From the NCBI GenBank assembly GCA_963682025.1, contig OY821518.1, positions 221,512,868-221,576,867 on the forward strand: DNA of 64,000 bases, read 5' to 3'. Origin of the DNA: Cordilura impudica. Lineage: Eukaryota > Arthropoda > Insecta > Diptera > Scathophagidae. Position numbers and translations under genes: made by a program. Shown here in pieces: positions 41,031 to 52,901 of the stretch (position 1 is the first letter of the stretch; every line of letters begins with the position of its first letter). The notes under the pieces are model-generated. The model was given only the letters and a program-made list of their open reading frames with translations, made no database searches and was not told the DNA's origin.

Positions 41031-42857
41031 TTAAAATAATAAATAATAATAATAATAAGTGATACGCTTTCTGTTTGATTTTAAGAATGTGCTATAAAAA
41101 ATATTTAATTACTAGATGTTTACAGATCTCCCCTGCGATCGGACTCACAAAAAAAATTTTTTTTTTGCCAAATTTTATTAAATAAGACCAAATTACCCGC
41201 AAAGTGTTCCTCTGAGCTAAATATGGCATTTGAATATCAGCTTTGGTATAAGTCAGGTAATTTTTTGTAGCACACATTAACCATGAATAAGAAGGTATCG
41301 TTAAGAACTAAGAATGTATCGCCAAAATATTAAATTATTTGGTTTCTTAAATTTTATAAAATGAAATCATAAAAATATATTTAAACAAACCTTGATACGC
41401 TTGATTGTAATTAATGATCTCGAGAACCGTAAGCTTAGATTGACATAGTACATTCGGTTTAAGCTCTTCTTGTTGTTTTTATTTCGGACCCCATATGATT
41501 AGTGGGTGTAGATACACAGAGAAAACAGTCATCATAACATATCTCGAGTACTATAATATTGAGGCCCTTGAAATTTTGTGTGGTTCATTAGTTCTAAATT
41601 CTATCCAGAAAAATATTCATTTAAAAATGTAGACTTGATTGTAACAATGTTAGAAGGGATGAACTAAGCAATTTAATTTCTGTGGCACGTCATTATCATC
41701 CTAATTGTTATTTACAGTGTTATTTGTTGCGGATTTGGAGGCATTACTCAATTTTCTTCAAATCAAAAGCAGACATACGATTTTGGTAACACATTATTCC
41801 GAACACTTTCTTTAGTGGCTTGCCATTCACAACGTTTTCCAGGCGGGTGCACTACAAATGTAATAATCCACAAAACACATATATAATTTTTAAATAACAT
41901 ACAAAATTACACTTAAACAAAACCTTGCCCAATTAGACAACAACACACATCTATGAAATAAAAGTAATAGTTTACACACCTTAGCTAATGTTTTTCATAA
42001 TTGCACCTTATCTTTGATTTAAACTTTAAAGGAATATTTACGCCAAGGTGTTTTAATATTTTTCGCAAATTATTATCAACTCAAACCTATACTCAATCAG
42101 TTGACTTTGATTGCACCCCACAATAAAAGGGATGCCAATATAAACCGATTTAGTATACTTTTTTTCTATGTGGGGTATTCACATTTAGAAAATTGATTCA
42201 GTTTTAAAATATAAACCTATCAAAAATTTGATTTTATGTCAAAATATAGTATATTGTAAGTATAAGATAAAAATCAATCTATAGTCATAGTTTCTTTTTT
42301 AAGTCACATAGATAAATTATAAGCAAGTTAACGGGAGTACATAATCTGACAAGTTTACATTATATTTTATACTATTTGTTTAATTTTAGTTTTAGTTTAC
42401 AAAATTTAATTAAATAAATTATAAAGAAATAACTTTTTTTCTCATTTCACAGTTTTAAGTTCTGTATAAGATCAAACATCAGCTAAAATATTTGTAATAT
42501 TTATTTGCGTTCCAACTAAAAAACAAGCAGAGTTGGCTCCATTTTATGTGGTAGGATAAACAGGAAAATACACCAAACAGAAGAAAAAAAATATACTAAA
42601 AATAAAATTAAACCAGAAAAAAAATTTGGAAATTAATGAAAAGTTGTTTTTCGCTTGTTAACTAAAAAATTTTTACGGCCTTAAAAATTATTTGCCAACA
42701 TAAGTTGTTGCTGTTATGTTGTTAAACTACACCTAAAACATTGTGGAATTTTTATTATGTGATAGCACTTTGATTATAAAGTTTTCATAATAAAACTGTT
42801 ATACAAACGAGTTGACATTTTTTTGCAGTTAAATGAAAAGTTTTTTAAAATGTTTTT
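41031..42857. other. AT-rich stretch, no supported gene
   Basis: No recognised transposon or gene in 1.8 kb. A minus-strand open stretch at about 41,740-41,850, preceded by a plausible splice acceptor, was considered and not called. Confidence 0.4.
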
Positions 42858-44020
42858 TAACCGCAAATGCTATAAAAAAAAAACTACTGAATATTATCTC
42901 AAATTTCTTTTTTTATTTGAAAGTACAATCCCTCCGGTTAATAATGGAAAATAATTTCATTCAAATGGCTGCCTCGGCTGGCCATGCAGTAGCCTACACG
43001 TTCGGTCCAATTTTTAAGCACATTATCGATTGTGTGCAGCTGTATTTCACCAATGGCTTCACGAATATTGTCCTTTAAAGCGTCAATTGTCTCTGGCTTG
43101 TTGGCGTAACACTTATCTTTGAGGGCACCCCACAAATAATAGTCCAACTGTGTCAAATCGCAGCTCCGAGGCGGCCAAACGACATCAGCTCTGCGGCTGA
43201 TAATGCGATCTTCAAAAACAGGGCGCAAAACATCGAGTGTGGTACGTAGCGCCGTCCTGTTGAAACAAAATGTTGCCAATATCCTCCTCTTCAATTTTTG
43301 TGAACAAAAATTCGTTCAACATGGCCCGATAACGATCGCCATTGACTGTAACGGCCGCTCCTTGCTCATTTTCGTAGAAAAATGGCCCAATTATGCCTCT
43401 GGACCAAAATCCGCACCAAACAGTGACTCGTTTTGGGTGTATCGGCTTTTCAATGTATGCGTGCGGGTTTTCTGTGCCCCAAATGCGACAATTTTGCTTG
43501 TTTACATACCCGCCAAGATCAAAATGAGCTTCATCTGAAAAAATGATTTTTTTTGGCAAAATCAGCATCTTCTGTAAGTCGATCGCAGGACCACTTAGCG
43601 AAGCGAAAATGCATTGGATGGTCAGTTGGCTTCAACTCTTGAACCAATTGGACTTTGTATGGCGTCATACCAAGGTCTTTATGAAAAATTCGTCTTAATG
43701 ATGCCTCCGAAATGTTCAATTCTTGAGAACGACGGTGAATTGATGTTGATGGCGCTTCACGCACACTTTCTGCCACAGCAGCAATATTCTCGGGTGTACG
43801 CACTGTTTTTGGCTTTTCACGCTTTGGTTTATCGATGAGGATGCCAGTTTCTTTCACTTTTTTCACAAGATAACGAACATACGGAGCTGATGGTTCTTTT
43901 CTTCTTCCAAAATCCGTACGCAATTTTCGCACACATTCTGCAACAACCATATTCGCTCAGCGGAAGGATAAAACTAATTATCTGTCAAATGAGATATGAG
44001 CTAAGTGTTACCATTCACGA
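42858..44020 (-). pseudogene. Mariner (DD41D) transposase, copy 2, without TIRs
   Basis: A transposase of the same subfamily as 58497-59610. The N-terminal part (43950-43531) has FGRRKEPSAPYVRYLVKK and RRSQELNISE. The middle (43568-43212) has IIFSDEAHF and LFQQDGATYHT. The C-terminal part (43294-42938) has PPRSCDLTQLDYYLWG. All three catalytic Asp residues remain, but two frameshifts separate the parts. About 21 N-terminal residues present in copy 3 are deleted after MVV. Homology stops before both expected inverted repeats, so the copy cannot move. A Helitron begins 13 bp beyond its right edge. Confidence 0.85.
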
Positions 44021-44339
44021 TGTAAATCTAAATCTATATATATATATAAATCAAACGAAGTGTATTAGGCTATCTAAAACTAGAGAACGGCTCGACCAAT
44101 TTACAAACCATGCTTTGGAAAGATCTATTTTCACTGGTGGTTCAAAAGCAAGGAACATCGAATAATATCTACGCATATGCGTTTTACTTACACTTTTCTC
44201 AATGTATGTTTTTCTCGTATAAAAGATTCGTAATGGAATTTATTTTTATTTCTTTTTATGGCAAGTGCGATAACTGATAATAAGGTTAACTCTATAAATT
44301 CTTACGCATTTCGATTAATGGGATATATCGCAATAATGA

Positions 44340-45176
44340 AGCAGTATGGAATTTGCTCTCTTTTGCAATACATGAAATGGTCGGCTCAAGCGTTCAACAT
44401 TTAGCTGTTGACTTGGAAAATGGTCAGCGTATTTGCTTTAATGAACAAAATGCAGGACAAAGAGCAATTGCGCCACCAAATGCAACATTAACCACATTTT
44501 TTAATTGTACAAAGAAGATTCATTTGCAAAAACATTGCTTTATGCACAGGTTGCATCATATTATACTTGGAATGAATCAAAAAAGGAATTTCAATGTCGA
44601 AATCTAGTCAAACCCGTTCAAAGTCATCCAAATGTGTTTGAAATTGATGCTTTTGGTCGAATTTCTACAGTTCATCCAAATAATAATCAGTGTTTTCACT
44701 TGCATTTGCTTTTGATTCATGTTCCTGGTCCAACATCATTTAATTATTTGAGAACTCTTGATGGATAGTTATGATCCCATTTATCGTGAAGCATGTCAAA
44801 AATTTGGATTTCTTGAACACGATGCACATAAACTGATACGTTGGTATCAGCATATTCAGCATATTTTGGCTCATTTGGGTATACCAACACCAAATCATTC
44901 AGGAAATGATATTTTTAACCAAAATTTTCTTCGAGAACATAATTACGAGCCAAATGTATTGACAAAATAATGTTCCTTAAATTAAATCACCAGCAAAAAT
45001 TTGCTTATGAAATAATCATGCACGAAATAAAGAATGGTAAAATTGGCATGTACTTTTTGGATGCACCTTCTTCTTTGATAACTTTGAATATGACGATAAA
45101 TGAAGCAACACATGCAATTTATCATAGCTTGAGTTTTAAAACAAATTTACATTTTGTTGTTGGATAAGTGCACAAT
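44340..45176 (+). pseudogene. Helitron Rep/helicase fragment 1
   Basis: Successive frames read VQHLAVDLENGQRICFNEQN, FAKTLLYAQVASYYTWNESK, VHPNNNQCFHLHLLLIHVPG, PTSFNYLRTLDG, YREACQKFGFLEHDAHK, and KLNHQQKFAYEIIM..YFLDAP. These are conserved steps leading to the Pif1-like helicase of Helitron proteins. The Walker A loop is destroyed (YFLDAPSSLIT in place of a GGTGKT loop), a large part between YREACQ and the helicase is deleted, and at least three frameshifts or stops occur. Confidence 0.8.
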
Positions 45177-45402
45177 GGCATAGAAGAAATGAATTGAAAT
45201 TTTGGATCACTATATTAAAAGAATTAATCGTAATTTTCCTGAAACAGAAATTAGAAAAACTAAAATGAGTACACAAACAAAATCAGTAAATAAATATTCA
45301 TAAATAACAATAACACTAGCATTCAAATTGAAACTAAGTCAGATTTGTTCGTGTTAAATTGATATTGAATTTCGTATCGTTTGACAGATTCCATTAGAAT
45401 GC
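45177..45402. other. Spacer between Helitron fragments
   Basis: About 225 bp without recognised coding content, separating two copies of the same protein region. Confidence 0.4.
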
Positions 45403-46360
45403 CAAGAAGATCGCCACCCAACATAGGTTTGTACATTTGGCAGTTCATCTGGAAAGCGTGCAAAGAGTGTATTTTAATCCAGATAATGCAACGGCCATAA
45501 ATGTATGACCACCACCGACACCAGTGAAAAGCTTCTTCATAGTTCGTAATTTTGATTCTTTCGCTCGCACATTGCTATATGCTGAACTGACACGCTACTA
45601 CATATGGAACGCATCTTATAAATCATTTCAGCGTCGAAAACAAGGAAAACCAGTTGAAAGATATCCAAATGTATTTGTTTCAGACGCTCTATAACGCGTC
45701 TATCACGTGTATCCAAAAAACGACAAATTTACTACATTTGAATAATGTTTTGCAGTGAATATGTTTTGCATCGAATGATTCACCAAACTTCGGATCCCAC
45801 ATTGCAAATGCCAGCAGAAATCCACAATGAGCACTCATCATGATTGAAGACATGTGTTTATTAATGTCGAATAAAGTGTTATCGAATTTGGGCATGATGT
45901 CACCTAATCGTCCACTGCACGACGACTTCAACCACGAGCTACAAAGAGAACAGCAATACGATAAAGAAGCATTAATCGAGGCAGTTCGTAGAAATGTTCA
46001 ACGATTAAATCAACAGCAAAAAACTGGGTATGACTCATTGATGGAAGCTGTGAATAATGAAACTGGTGTCATATACTTCCTGGATGCTCCCGGAGGAACT
46101 GCAAAACCTTTTTTAATATCTTTGCTTTTGCTATCGTTTAGATCATAGCATGAAGTATCCATGGCATTGGCATCATCTGGAATAGCACCCACATTGCTAC
46201 GGAGCGGACGAACTATACATTCGGCTTTGAAATTGCCACTGAACATGCAAAGCCACGAGACGCCAAACTGCAACATAGCCAAAAATAGTGCAATGGCAAA
46301 GATTCTACTGAGATGCAAATTGATCGATTGGGACGAACAGTTTTTTTTCTCTACAAACCG
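45403..46360 (+). pseudogene. Helitron Rep/helicase fragment 2
   Basis: A repeat of the same protein region in broken frames: AVHLESVQRVYFNPDNATA, FARTLLYAELTRYYIWNAS and GKPVERYPNVFVSDAL. Then come PNRPLHDDFNHELQREQQYD, LNQQQKTGYDSLMEAV and YFLDAPGGTAKPFLISLLL (Walker A with T-K-P instead of G-K-T). ALASSGIAPTLLRSGRTIHS and the Walker B-type LIDWDE end it at about 46,350. Frameshifts separate the pieces. The helicase would unwind donor DNA during rolling-circle transposition. Confidence 0.82.
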
Positions 46361-46384
46361 GTGTCATGACAAAGACGTGGTTGG

Positions 46385-46929
46385 TTGATATTTCGCTACA
46401 TTATGATTATCGAACCGACTTTCAGTTGGAAGTTATTAGGCGGTAATAGTGGGAAATCCAACGAGTTAAAAAACTCGGTTGGATAGTTGACCAAATCTTT
46501 TTGAATAATAATGGAATCCCCCGATTTGTACCTCAAAATTTCTCGAGTAATTTGACTTTGAATATGCAAATTCAATTCGTCGATAGCAATGTTTTTCGGA
46601 GCCAATATTGCACATACACTCAACTAAACATGATTTTTGTAAATTTGTAATACTTGCAATGTTTGGTAAAACTTCTCGGATGAGTTCGGTCAACGGCGAG
46701 TTGAATACAGCCAGTTGAAATATCAACGGGCATTTTTTCATAGCCAATGTGGAGGAATTGTTTTACAAAACGGATGACTTCAAACATTTAGTTCATCGGC
46801 TGGTATTGAACATGGAGTCACCGGTAAGATGACGAAAATTACCCGAAAGCTTCCACGAGAGTATCGAATGCAGATTTTCCTAATGCATTGCCCGCGTTGT
46901 TCGACAATACAATAATATACGTTTACATC
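46385..46929 (-). pseudogene. Inverted continuation of the Helitron helicase
   Basis: On the minus strand, from 46,929 downward: FRVIFVILPVTPCSIPADELN, a degraded middle, NSPLTELIREVLPNIASI, CAILAPKNIAIDELN, VNYPTEFFNSLDFPLLPPNN and LQLKVGSIIIM (near 46,396). In an intact Helitron these follow directly after the WDE motif. Here they are in reverse orientation, meeting fragment 2 near 46,350-46,385. A local inversion, or a second copy in opposite orientation, explains this. Confidence 0.78.
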
Positions 46930-47028
46930 TTTGTATTAAAAATTAAATCTTCCAGAAAGAATTGACATTTTCTTGAAAAAGAAGTGCAAAAACATAAATT
47001 TTTCAAAGTGAAAATATCATAAAGAAAA

Positions 47029-47393
47029 ACAAGTAAGAAAATTATAGTCGGTATAGACCGACTATATGATACCCTATACCATGCGTTTAGAGACCCTATC
47101 TCTCAGACCCAACTAACTGGATATAGAAAATAAGCATAAACCAAATTTGCGTGGGATTTTTATTAATTTTTTCGGCTGCAGATATGAAAAAGTTCATATC
47201 GGATGCTATATCTATATGGGGACTAGGCCCAAAAATGGACTGATCCTGACCATGTTTGGTAAGGTCTCTTGTATTTTGCAAAAATATATACAAACAAAAT
47301 TTTAGAAGAATCAGTGCAATATTTTAGTTTTTTTATCGATTTAAGTGAAGATCGGGAAGCAGCTCTATATGGGGCCAAGGGTATCATAAAAGT
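47029..47393 (+). mobile_element. DINE-1/mini-me-like repeat, 3' truncated
   Basis: Starts ACAAGTAAG with a palindrome carrying one mutation (GTCGGTATAGACCGAC). It runs to GCTCTATATGGGGCCAAGGG and then breaks off against a reverse-strand DINE. Confidence 0.75.
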
Positions 47394-47673
47394 GTGCGTT
47401 CATTACGTCCACTAATGAGTAGTCTAAAAATGGTAGCTGAGACAACTCTTAGTCATGGGCCCCATATAGAGCTGCTTCCCGATCTTCACTTAAATCTATC
47501 AAAAGACAAAAATATTGCACTAATTCTTCTCAAATTTTGTTTGTATATATTTTTGCAAAATACAAGAGACTTTACCAAACATGGTCAGGATCGGTCCATT
47601 TTTGGGCCTATTCCCCATATAGATACAGCATCCGATATTAACTTTTTCATGTTTGCAGCCGAAAAAATTAATA

Positions 47674-49213
47674 ACAAGTAAGAAAATTATAGTCGGTTTA
47701 GACCGACTATACGATACCCTATATCATGCGTTTAGAAACCCTATCTCTTAGGCCCAACTAACTGGACATAGAAAATAAGCAAAAACCAAATTTGAGTGCG
47801 ATTTTTATTAATTTTTTTGTCTGCAGATATGAAAAAGTTCATATCGGATGATATATCTATATGAGGACTAGGTCCAAAAATGGACCGATCCTGGTCATGT
47901 TTGGTAATGTCTCTTGTATTTTGCAAAAATATATACAAACAAAATTTGAAGAGAATCAGTGCAATATTTATACCCTATACCACTATGTGGTTTGGGTATA
48001 ATGACTTTGTGCTGCTGTTTGTAACAACCAAAAATATTTGACCTACACCCATCTTTAATTATACCGATCGAATCAGAATCACTATCTGATTCGATTTAAC
48101 GATGTCCGTCCGTCCGTCCGTCCGTCCGTCTGTGTGTCCATGTAAAGCTTGTAATCAAACTGCAGGTCGCAAATATGAATATATTTTGATGAAATTTGGT
48201 ATTTGATCTTTTACCGGCCATGGCATGAACGCTATTGAAATTGGTGAGAATCGGTCCATGTTCAGACATTGCCCCCATACAAATGACCCCTATGAAATCA
48301 ACATATATTGCCGTAAGATCCAAATTATCATACAAATCTTAGTCAAATTGGGTTTGGACAACCAACCTATTGGACAACTCTTAGTCATAGGCCCCATATA
48401 GAGCTGCTTCCCGATCTTCACTTAAATCTATCAAAAGACAAAAATATTGCACTAATTCTTCTCAAATTTTGTTTGTATATATTTTTGCAAAATACAAGCG
48501 ACCTTACCAAACATGGTCAGGATCGGTCCATTTTTGGGCCTAGTCCCCATATAGATATAGCATCCGATATGAACTTTTTCATACCTGCAGCGGAAAAAAT
48601 TAATAAAAATCCCACTCAAATTTGGTTTATGCTTATTTTCTATATCCAGTTAGTTGGGCCTGAGAGATAGGGTCTCTAAACGCATGGTATAGGGTATCGT
48701 AAAGTCAGTCTAGACCGACTATAATTTTCTTACTTGTTTTGTTTTTTAATAGATTTAAGTGAAAATCGGGAAGCAGCTCTATATGGGGCCACAGGAATAA
48801 TTTTTGGACTACTCATTAATGGGTGTAATGAATGCATATAAACCCAATTTGAGTAATATCTATATGACAATTTGGATCTTATGACAATTTATGTCGATTT
48901 CATAGGGTAATTTGTATGGGGGCTAGGTCTGAACATGGACCGATTCTCACGAATTTCAATAGCGTTCATCCCATGGCCGATAAAAGCTTATATACCAAAT
49001 TTCATCAAAATATATTCATATTTACGACCTGCAGTTTGATTACACGGTTTACATGGACACACAGACGGACGGACGGACATTGTTAAATCAACTCAGAAAG
49101 TGATTCTGATTCGATCGGTATAATTAAAGATGGGTCTAGGTCAAATATTTTTGGTTGTTACAAACAGCAGCACAAAGTCATTGTACTCAAACCACATAGT
49201 GGTATAGGGTATA
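47674..49213 (+). mobile_element. DINE 'B' (middle), split by DINE 'C'
   Basis: Plus-strand element with ACAAGTAAG at 47674 and GGGTATA at 49213. It is inserted in A and interrupted by C; its own parts are 47674-47968 and 48738-49213. The joined flanks at the C insertion (GCAATATT / TTTGTTTTTT) give the family sequence exactly, indicating insertion between two T's without duplication. Confidence 0.85.
47969..48737 (-). mobile_element. DINE 'C' (inner), complete
   Basis: A reverse-strand complete copy from TATACCCTATACCA to CTTACTTGT, 769 bp, with a (GTCC)n core (48,104-48,131). It sits inside B, which sits inside A, and is therefore the youngest of the three. Confidence 0.87.
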
Positions 49214-49343
49214 AAAATCCCACTCAAATTTGGTTTATGCTTATTTTCTATATCCAGTTAGTTGGGCCTGAGAGATGGAGTCTCTAAACCATGGTATAGG
49301 GTATCGCATAGTCGGTCTAGACCGAAAATAATTTCTTACTTGT

Positions 49344-50058
49344 TTATATATAGATAAATACATAGATTCGTATAGATAAAATTCATCTAATTTAACTAAA
49401 TTAGAAACGACTTTTATTTATTAACCAAAAAAAGTTTCAACCGTACAAAGTGCTGTCCATATTGCCAATCTCAATGAATTGGAGTTGTAAGAATGATTGG
49501 GATTCATAACAGCTACAACAGAGCTACAATAATACCAATATTAGGTGGAGCGAAGTTCTTTATAAAAACCAGCAAATATAAAAAAGTAAAACGATGCGGA
49601 AAGTGTATGCATTTCCGAGTCTATTTTTCTATACGACCATATAAATATTAACGTTATACCTCATGTAGTTTTTATGATGTATTTATATGAAGTATGGTAG
49701 ATGCGTCACATATGATTCAATTTTGACAATCATTCCTATCCCACGTATTATTTTAGAAACATGGATTGATAAATGGACAAATGATATGGAGTAAATTTTT
49801 ATTTTTATGTCGGATATTACAAAGTGGTTCCAAAAAAGAGCAGTAGTTAAAGATAACAAAATATTAAGCTTGGAGTTAACCTGTTAACCAAAGTACACAC
49901 GTTGAGATAAAAAATGTTTTCAGATCATGTAACTTTTTTAAGCATGTACCGATTTTTTTGTTACTTCTCGAAATCCGTATAAAAAGATTAAAGCTTATGG
50001 TTTAAAAGGCATTTGATTTAAAATGTCGACGTTTTAGTTGTATCCTAAACTGAATTAT
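49344..50058. other. AT-rich spacer, nothing recognised
   Basis: About 0.7 kb without a recognised gene or repeat end. Confidence 0.45.
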
Positions 50059-50738
50059 TATGCCCTATACTACTATGTGGTCAGGGTATAATGAGCTTGT
50101 GCTGATATTTTTAAACATCCTAGACCCATTTCTTTTATACCGATCGACTCAGAATCACTTTCTGTGTCGCTTTAGCTATGTCCGCCCATGCGTCCGTCCG
50201 TCTGTCTATGCGTCCATGTAAACGCTATTGAAACTAGTGAAATTCGGTTAATATTCAGACCTAGTCCCCATACAAATAAACCCCATGAAATCGGCTTAAG
50301 TTTCCATAATGTCCAAATTATCAAATAGATATCGGTCAGATTGTGTTTGTTATGTTTATTACATACATTTATCAGTAGTCCAAAAATAAATGCTATTGGA
50401 CAATTTGTAATCATATGACCTTGACTAATTCCTGACTCCCGATCTTCACTTTAATCTATAAAAAAAAAAAAAATATTGCTCAGATTCTTGCAAAAAATAA
50501 GTGTACTTACCAAATATGGTCAGGAGCGGACCATCTTTCGACCTCGTCCCCATATAAATATATGACTTATATGAACTTTTTCATATCCGAAGGCAAAGAA
50601 ATTAATTACAAAGCCACTCAAATTTGGTTTACGCTTTATTCTATATCTAATTAGTTGGACCTAATGATACGGTCTCTAAACGCATGGTAGAGGGTATCGT
50701 GTGGTCGGTCTAGATTGACTTTAATTTACTTTACTTGT
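50059..50738 (-). mobile_element. DINE-1/mini-me-like element, old, both ends
   Basis: Starts TATGCCCTATACTAC and ends TTACTTGT. It has several internal deletions, a decayed tetranucleotide core (CGTCCGTCCGTCTG) and a mutated terminal palindrome (GGTCGGTCTAGATTGAC). 680 bp. Confidence 0.75.
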
Positions 50739-51047
50739 TTTGTTTCACTCGTTTCTAAAAAAATTAGTAATAATATGACGAATGGTCGTTAGCATATTTT
50801 TGCGCATAACCCTACGTCTACCATTAATCGAAATACATATATAAATTTATTAAAAAAATTAGTACAATTAATACAAACAGTGAACATAACCGAATGGCTT
50901 ATTTTTTAAAAAAGTCAAGTTTTCAAATGATTTTTTTTTATATAAATAAATTTCTATTGAATATGTATCACATTCCACCAATTATTTTGTGCCATCACGA
51001 AATATTTCATACAAACCCTGCTCAGCTATTCATTTGCAATTTTTCAT
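50739..51047. other. AT-rich spacer, nothing recognised
   Basis: About 310 bp ending at a TTAA (51048-51051) that is the probable left target site of the next element. Confidence 0.45.
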
Positions 51048-51051
51048 TTAA

Positions 51052-52897
51052 CTCTACGTCTAGCAACACTTCTGGTACCCCCAAACGCATGACAAGGTCC
51101 GTAGGGACCTATTTTTGTTGATATGACATTTTCTATGAAAAAGACATTTTAAAATTTTTGTTTTGTTATTTTATTATTGTTTATTAATTAAAGTGTTGAT
51201 AAATAAATTAAAATATTTTTTTTTTTTTTTTTTAATACTAACATAATTAAGTTTTATGAATTTTATTATGAAAATTTAGTTTTACAATGAATAAAACTTA
51301 AAAAACCTATTGTTGCGATGGTTTTTCCTCATTTTGAGTGCAGCTTAAGCACCGATGCTCTAATCTTGAATGCTCTGCACAAACTGCTTGTTGCAGGAAC
51401 AGCAATATGCCCTTGTTTTGCGTTGACGACCATACTCTGAACAGCATAGTTAGTCGACATGATGGCCTGTTTGTCCTTAGCACAAACGACGGTGCAGCTG
51501 CTTCTGTTGGTCTTGGTACTATCTAAAATGAAAAAATATATATAATCGTTCTGCTTTTGACCTTTAGAATTCTTAATTCTTACCTTGACATCAAATTCAT
51601 CCATTGCATACCGTATCCTTGGATATGCAGTTATGCGAGTATTCAGGGCACGTTCTTCAATGTTGGGTAATGCCAATTGCTTAGTAAGCATAAGGAGGAA
51701 TGAGCGCTGTCTGTCACTTCTCTTCACTGGCTTCATCTCGTTGAATATTATGAATGCAGCTAATGAATACAAGAGTATAGCCAAGAAGGCATCAAACTCC
51801 TTTAGTGTGAGGTTTTAAAGTCGTTTTTGTTTGTTGGATTTGCCAAATTATATGCATCTGTTATTTGCCTACCTCTGCGATTAGATTCGCGTATTATTAT
51901 GTACGCCATGTATTCAGTGAGGAGCGAGCGGAATATGGTAAAGGAATCATATGTGGTTCCTACTGGTCCTGGTTTCCTCCTGGTGTAGTTGACCACGTTA
52001 TGAGCATGAATACGGGAGGTTGGTGGTGCATTTTTACTCCATTGTGTGCCGTCTTTCGCAATAAAATAACTTTCGCTTGTTGGTGTTTCTTCTTCTTCAT
52101 AATCGTCGTCATCATCATCGTAAACCTCCTCATTCATTTCTATATCTACCTCACTTTCAGCATCGGAGTCCACAGCAGATAAATTTGGTAGAAAGGGCAA
52201 GTCGCCATCATCTTCTTCAGCATCAAATGCCGGAATATCAAGTTCCTCGTCATGATACTCTGCATTCATAGAATCAGCAAACTGATTATCTACGGCATGT
52301 CTTTCCTCCTCAGACATTTGTTGGTAGCGTGTGCTACGACGCGTCGCGACGCACCACCATTTCAGCAATTTCTTTGTTTGATTCTGCCATATTATTTTAT
52401 CGCTTTTAGTTTCCTTTGTACAATCACTTTGAAATTTCAAACAAGATGTTGAGCCTTCAGTGTCTAAACTGTGTATGATTTAGTTTACGAAACTAGAGCC
52501 GCTTTTATACCCTTTCCGTTGCTTACTTGTGTTCTAGCTTGAACAACCGCGTATATGACAGGGATTAGTATTAGCAAAGTGAAGAACTCGTTTAAAATGT
52601 GTTGAAACAATTAAACAGCTAAAAGGAAGCCAAAATAAAGTTTATGACTTAATGATTTCTTGTAATTTCAGTACAAGGTCCCTACGGACCTTGTCATGCG
52701 TACCCGTACTACTCACCTTTAAACCTCAATAAAAACTAAACTGTTGGGCGTATCACCTTGAGTTTTCTTTTAAACGATTTTTGACAAAATTCTCTTGGAA
52801 AACATGGTAACTTTTGGCGTACCTTGTCCTGGCCGAAACAGGAGTAATTTCAGTTTGAATGAAAAGGTCCCCAGGGACCTTCTCGCTAACCAAAGGG
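51052..52897 (-). mobile_element. piggyBac-like element with internal deletion
   Basis: The right end on the minus strand is CCCTTTGGTTAGCGAGAAGG next to TTAA (52898-52901), the piggyBac signature. The left end next to TTAA 51048-51051 is diverged (CTCTACGTCTAGC). Sub-terminal inverted repeats CGCATGACAAGGTCCGTAGG occur near 51,087 and, reversed, near 52,700. Palindromic AAGGTCC..GGACCTT units occur at 51094, 52675 and 52864. The 1.85-kb length is shorter than intact elements because the transposase core is missing. Confidence 0.75.
51310..52440 (-). pseudogene. piggyBac transposase without catalytic core
   Basis: The N-terminal part (52440-51802) has a start-proximal MSEEERHAVDNQF, a long acidic stretch (EVYDDDDDDYEEEE) and the conserved entry to the transposase domain (DGTQWSKNAPP, DSFTIFRSLLTEYMAYIIIR). 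After a frameshift, LTLKEFDAFLAILLYS jumps directly to AAFIIFNEMKP, LLMLTKQLALPNIEERA, which is C-terminal. The ~300-residue stretch with the catalytic Asp residues is therefore deleted. The Cys-rich C-terminus (CVCAEH-like, CLSC) survives in shifted frames down to about 51,310. Confidence 0.8.
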
Positions 52898-52901
52898 TTA
52901 A

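Larger units (their letters stand above)
44033..46930 (+). mobile_element. Wrecked autonomous Helitron(s)
   Basis: A probable 5' end TCTATATATATATATAAATC follows an A at 44032. The interior holds two successive helicase-region fragments on the plus strand and a third on the minus strand, described separately. No 3' hairpin with CTRR is found before 47,028. It represents at least two partial copies or one rearranged copy. Confidence 0.6.
47394..49343 (-). mobile_element. DINE 'A' (outer), split by DINE 'B'
   Basis: The reverse-strand copy has its middle at 47394-47673 and its 5' end at 49214-49343 (ending CTTACTTGT). Joining the two flanks restores the family sequence around the insertion point (ATTAATA / AAAATCCCAC) with no base gained or lost. 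The 3' half is missing. Confidence 0.85.

Noticed and set aside
41740..41850. Possible host exon on the minus strand after an AG acceptor
   Set aside because: A single short open stretch with no recognised domain and no second exon.
51523..51583. 61-bp GT-AG intron in the piggyBac transposase (minus strand)
   Set aside because: Splice signals look good, but the spliced frame does not keep the Cys-rich motif better than the unspliced one, and the copy has other frameshifts.
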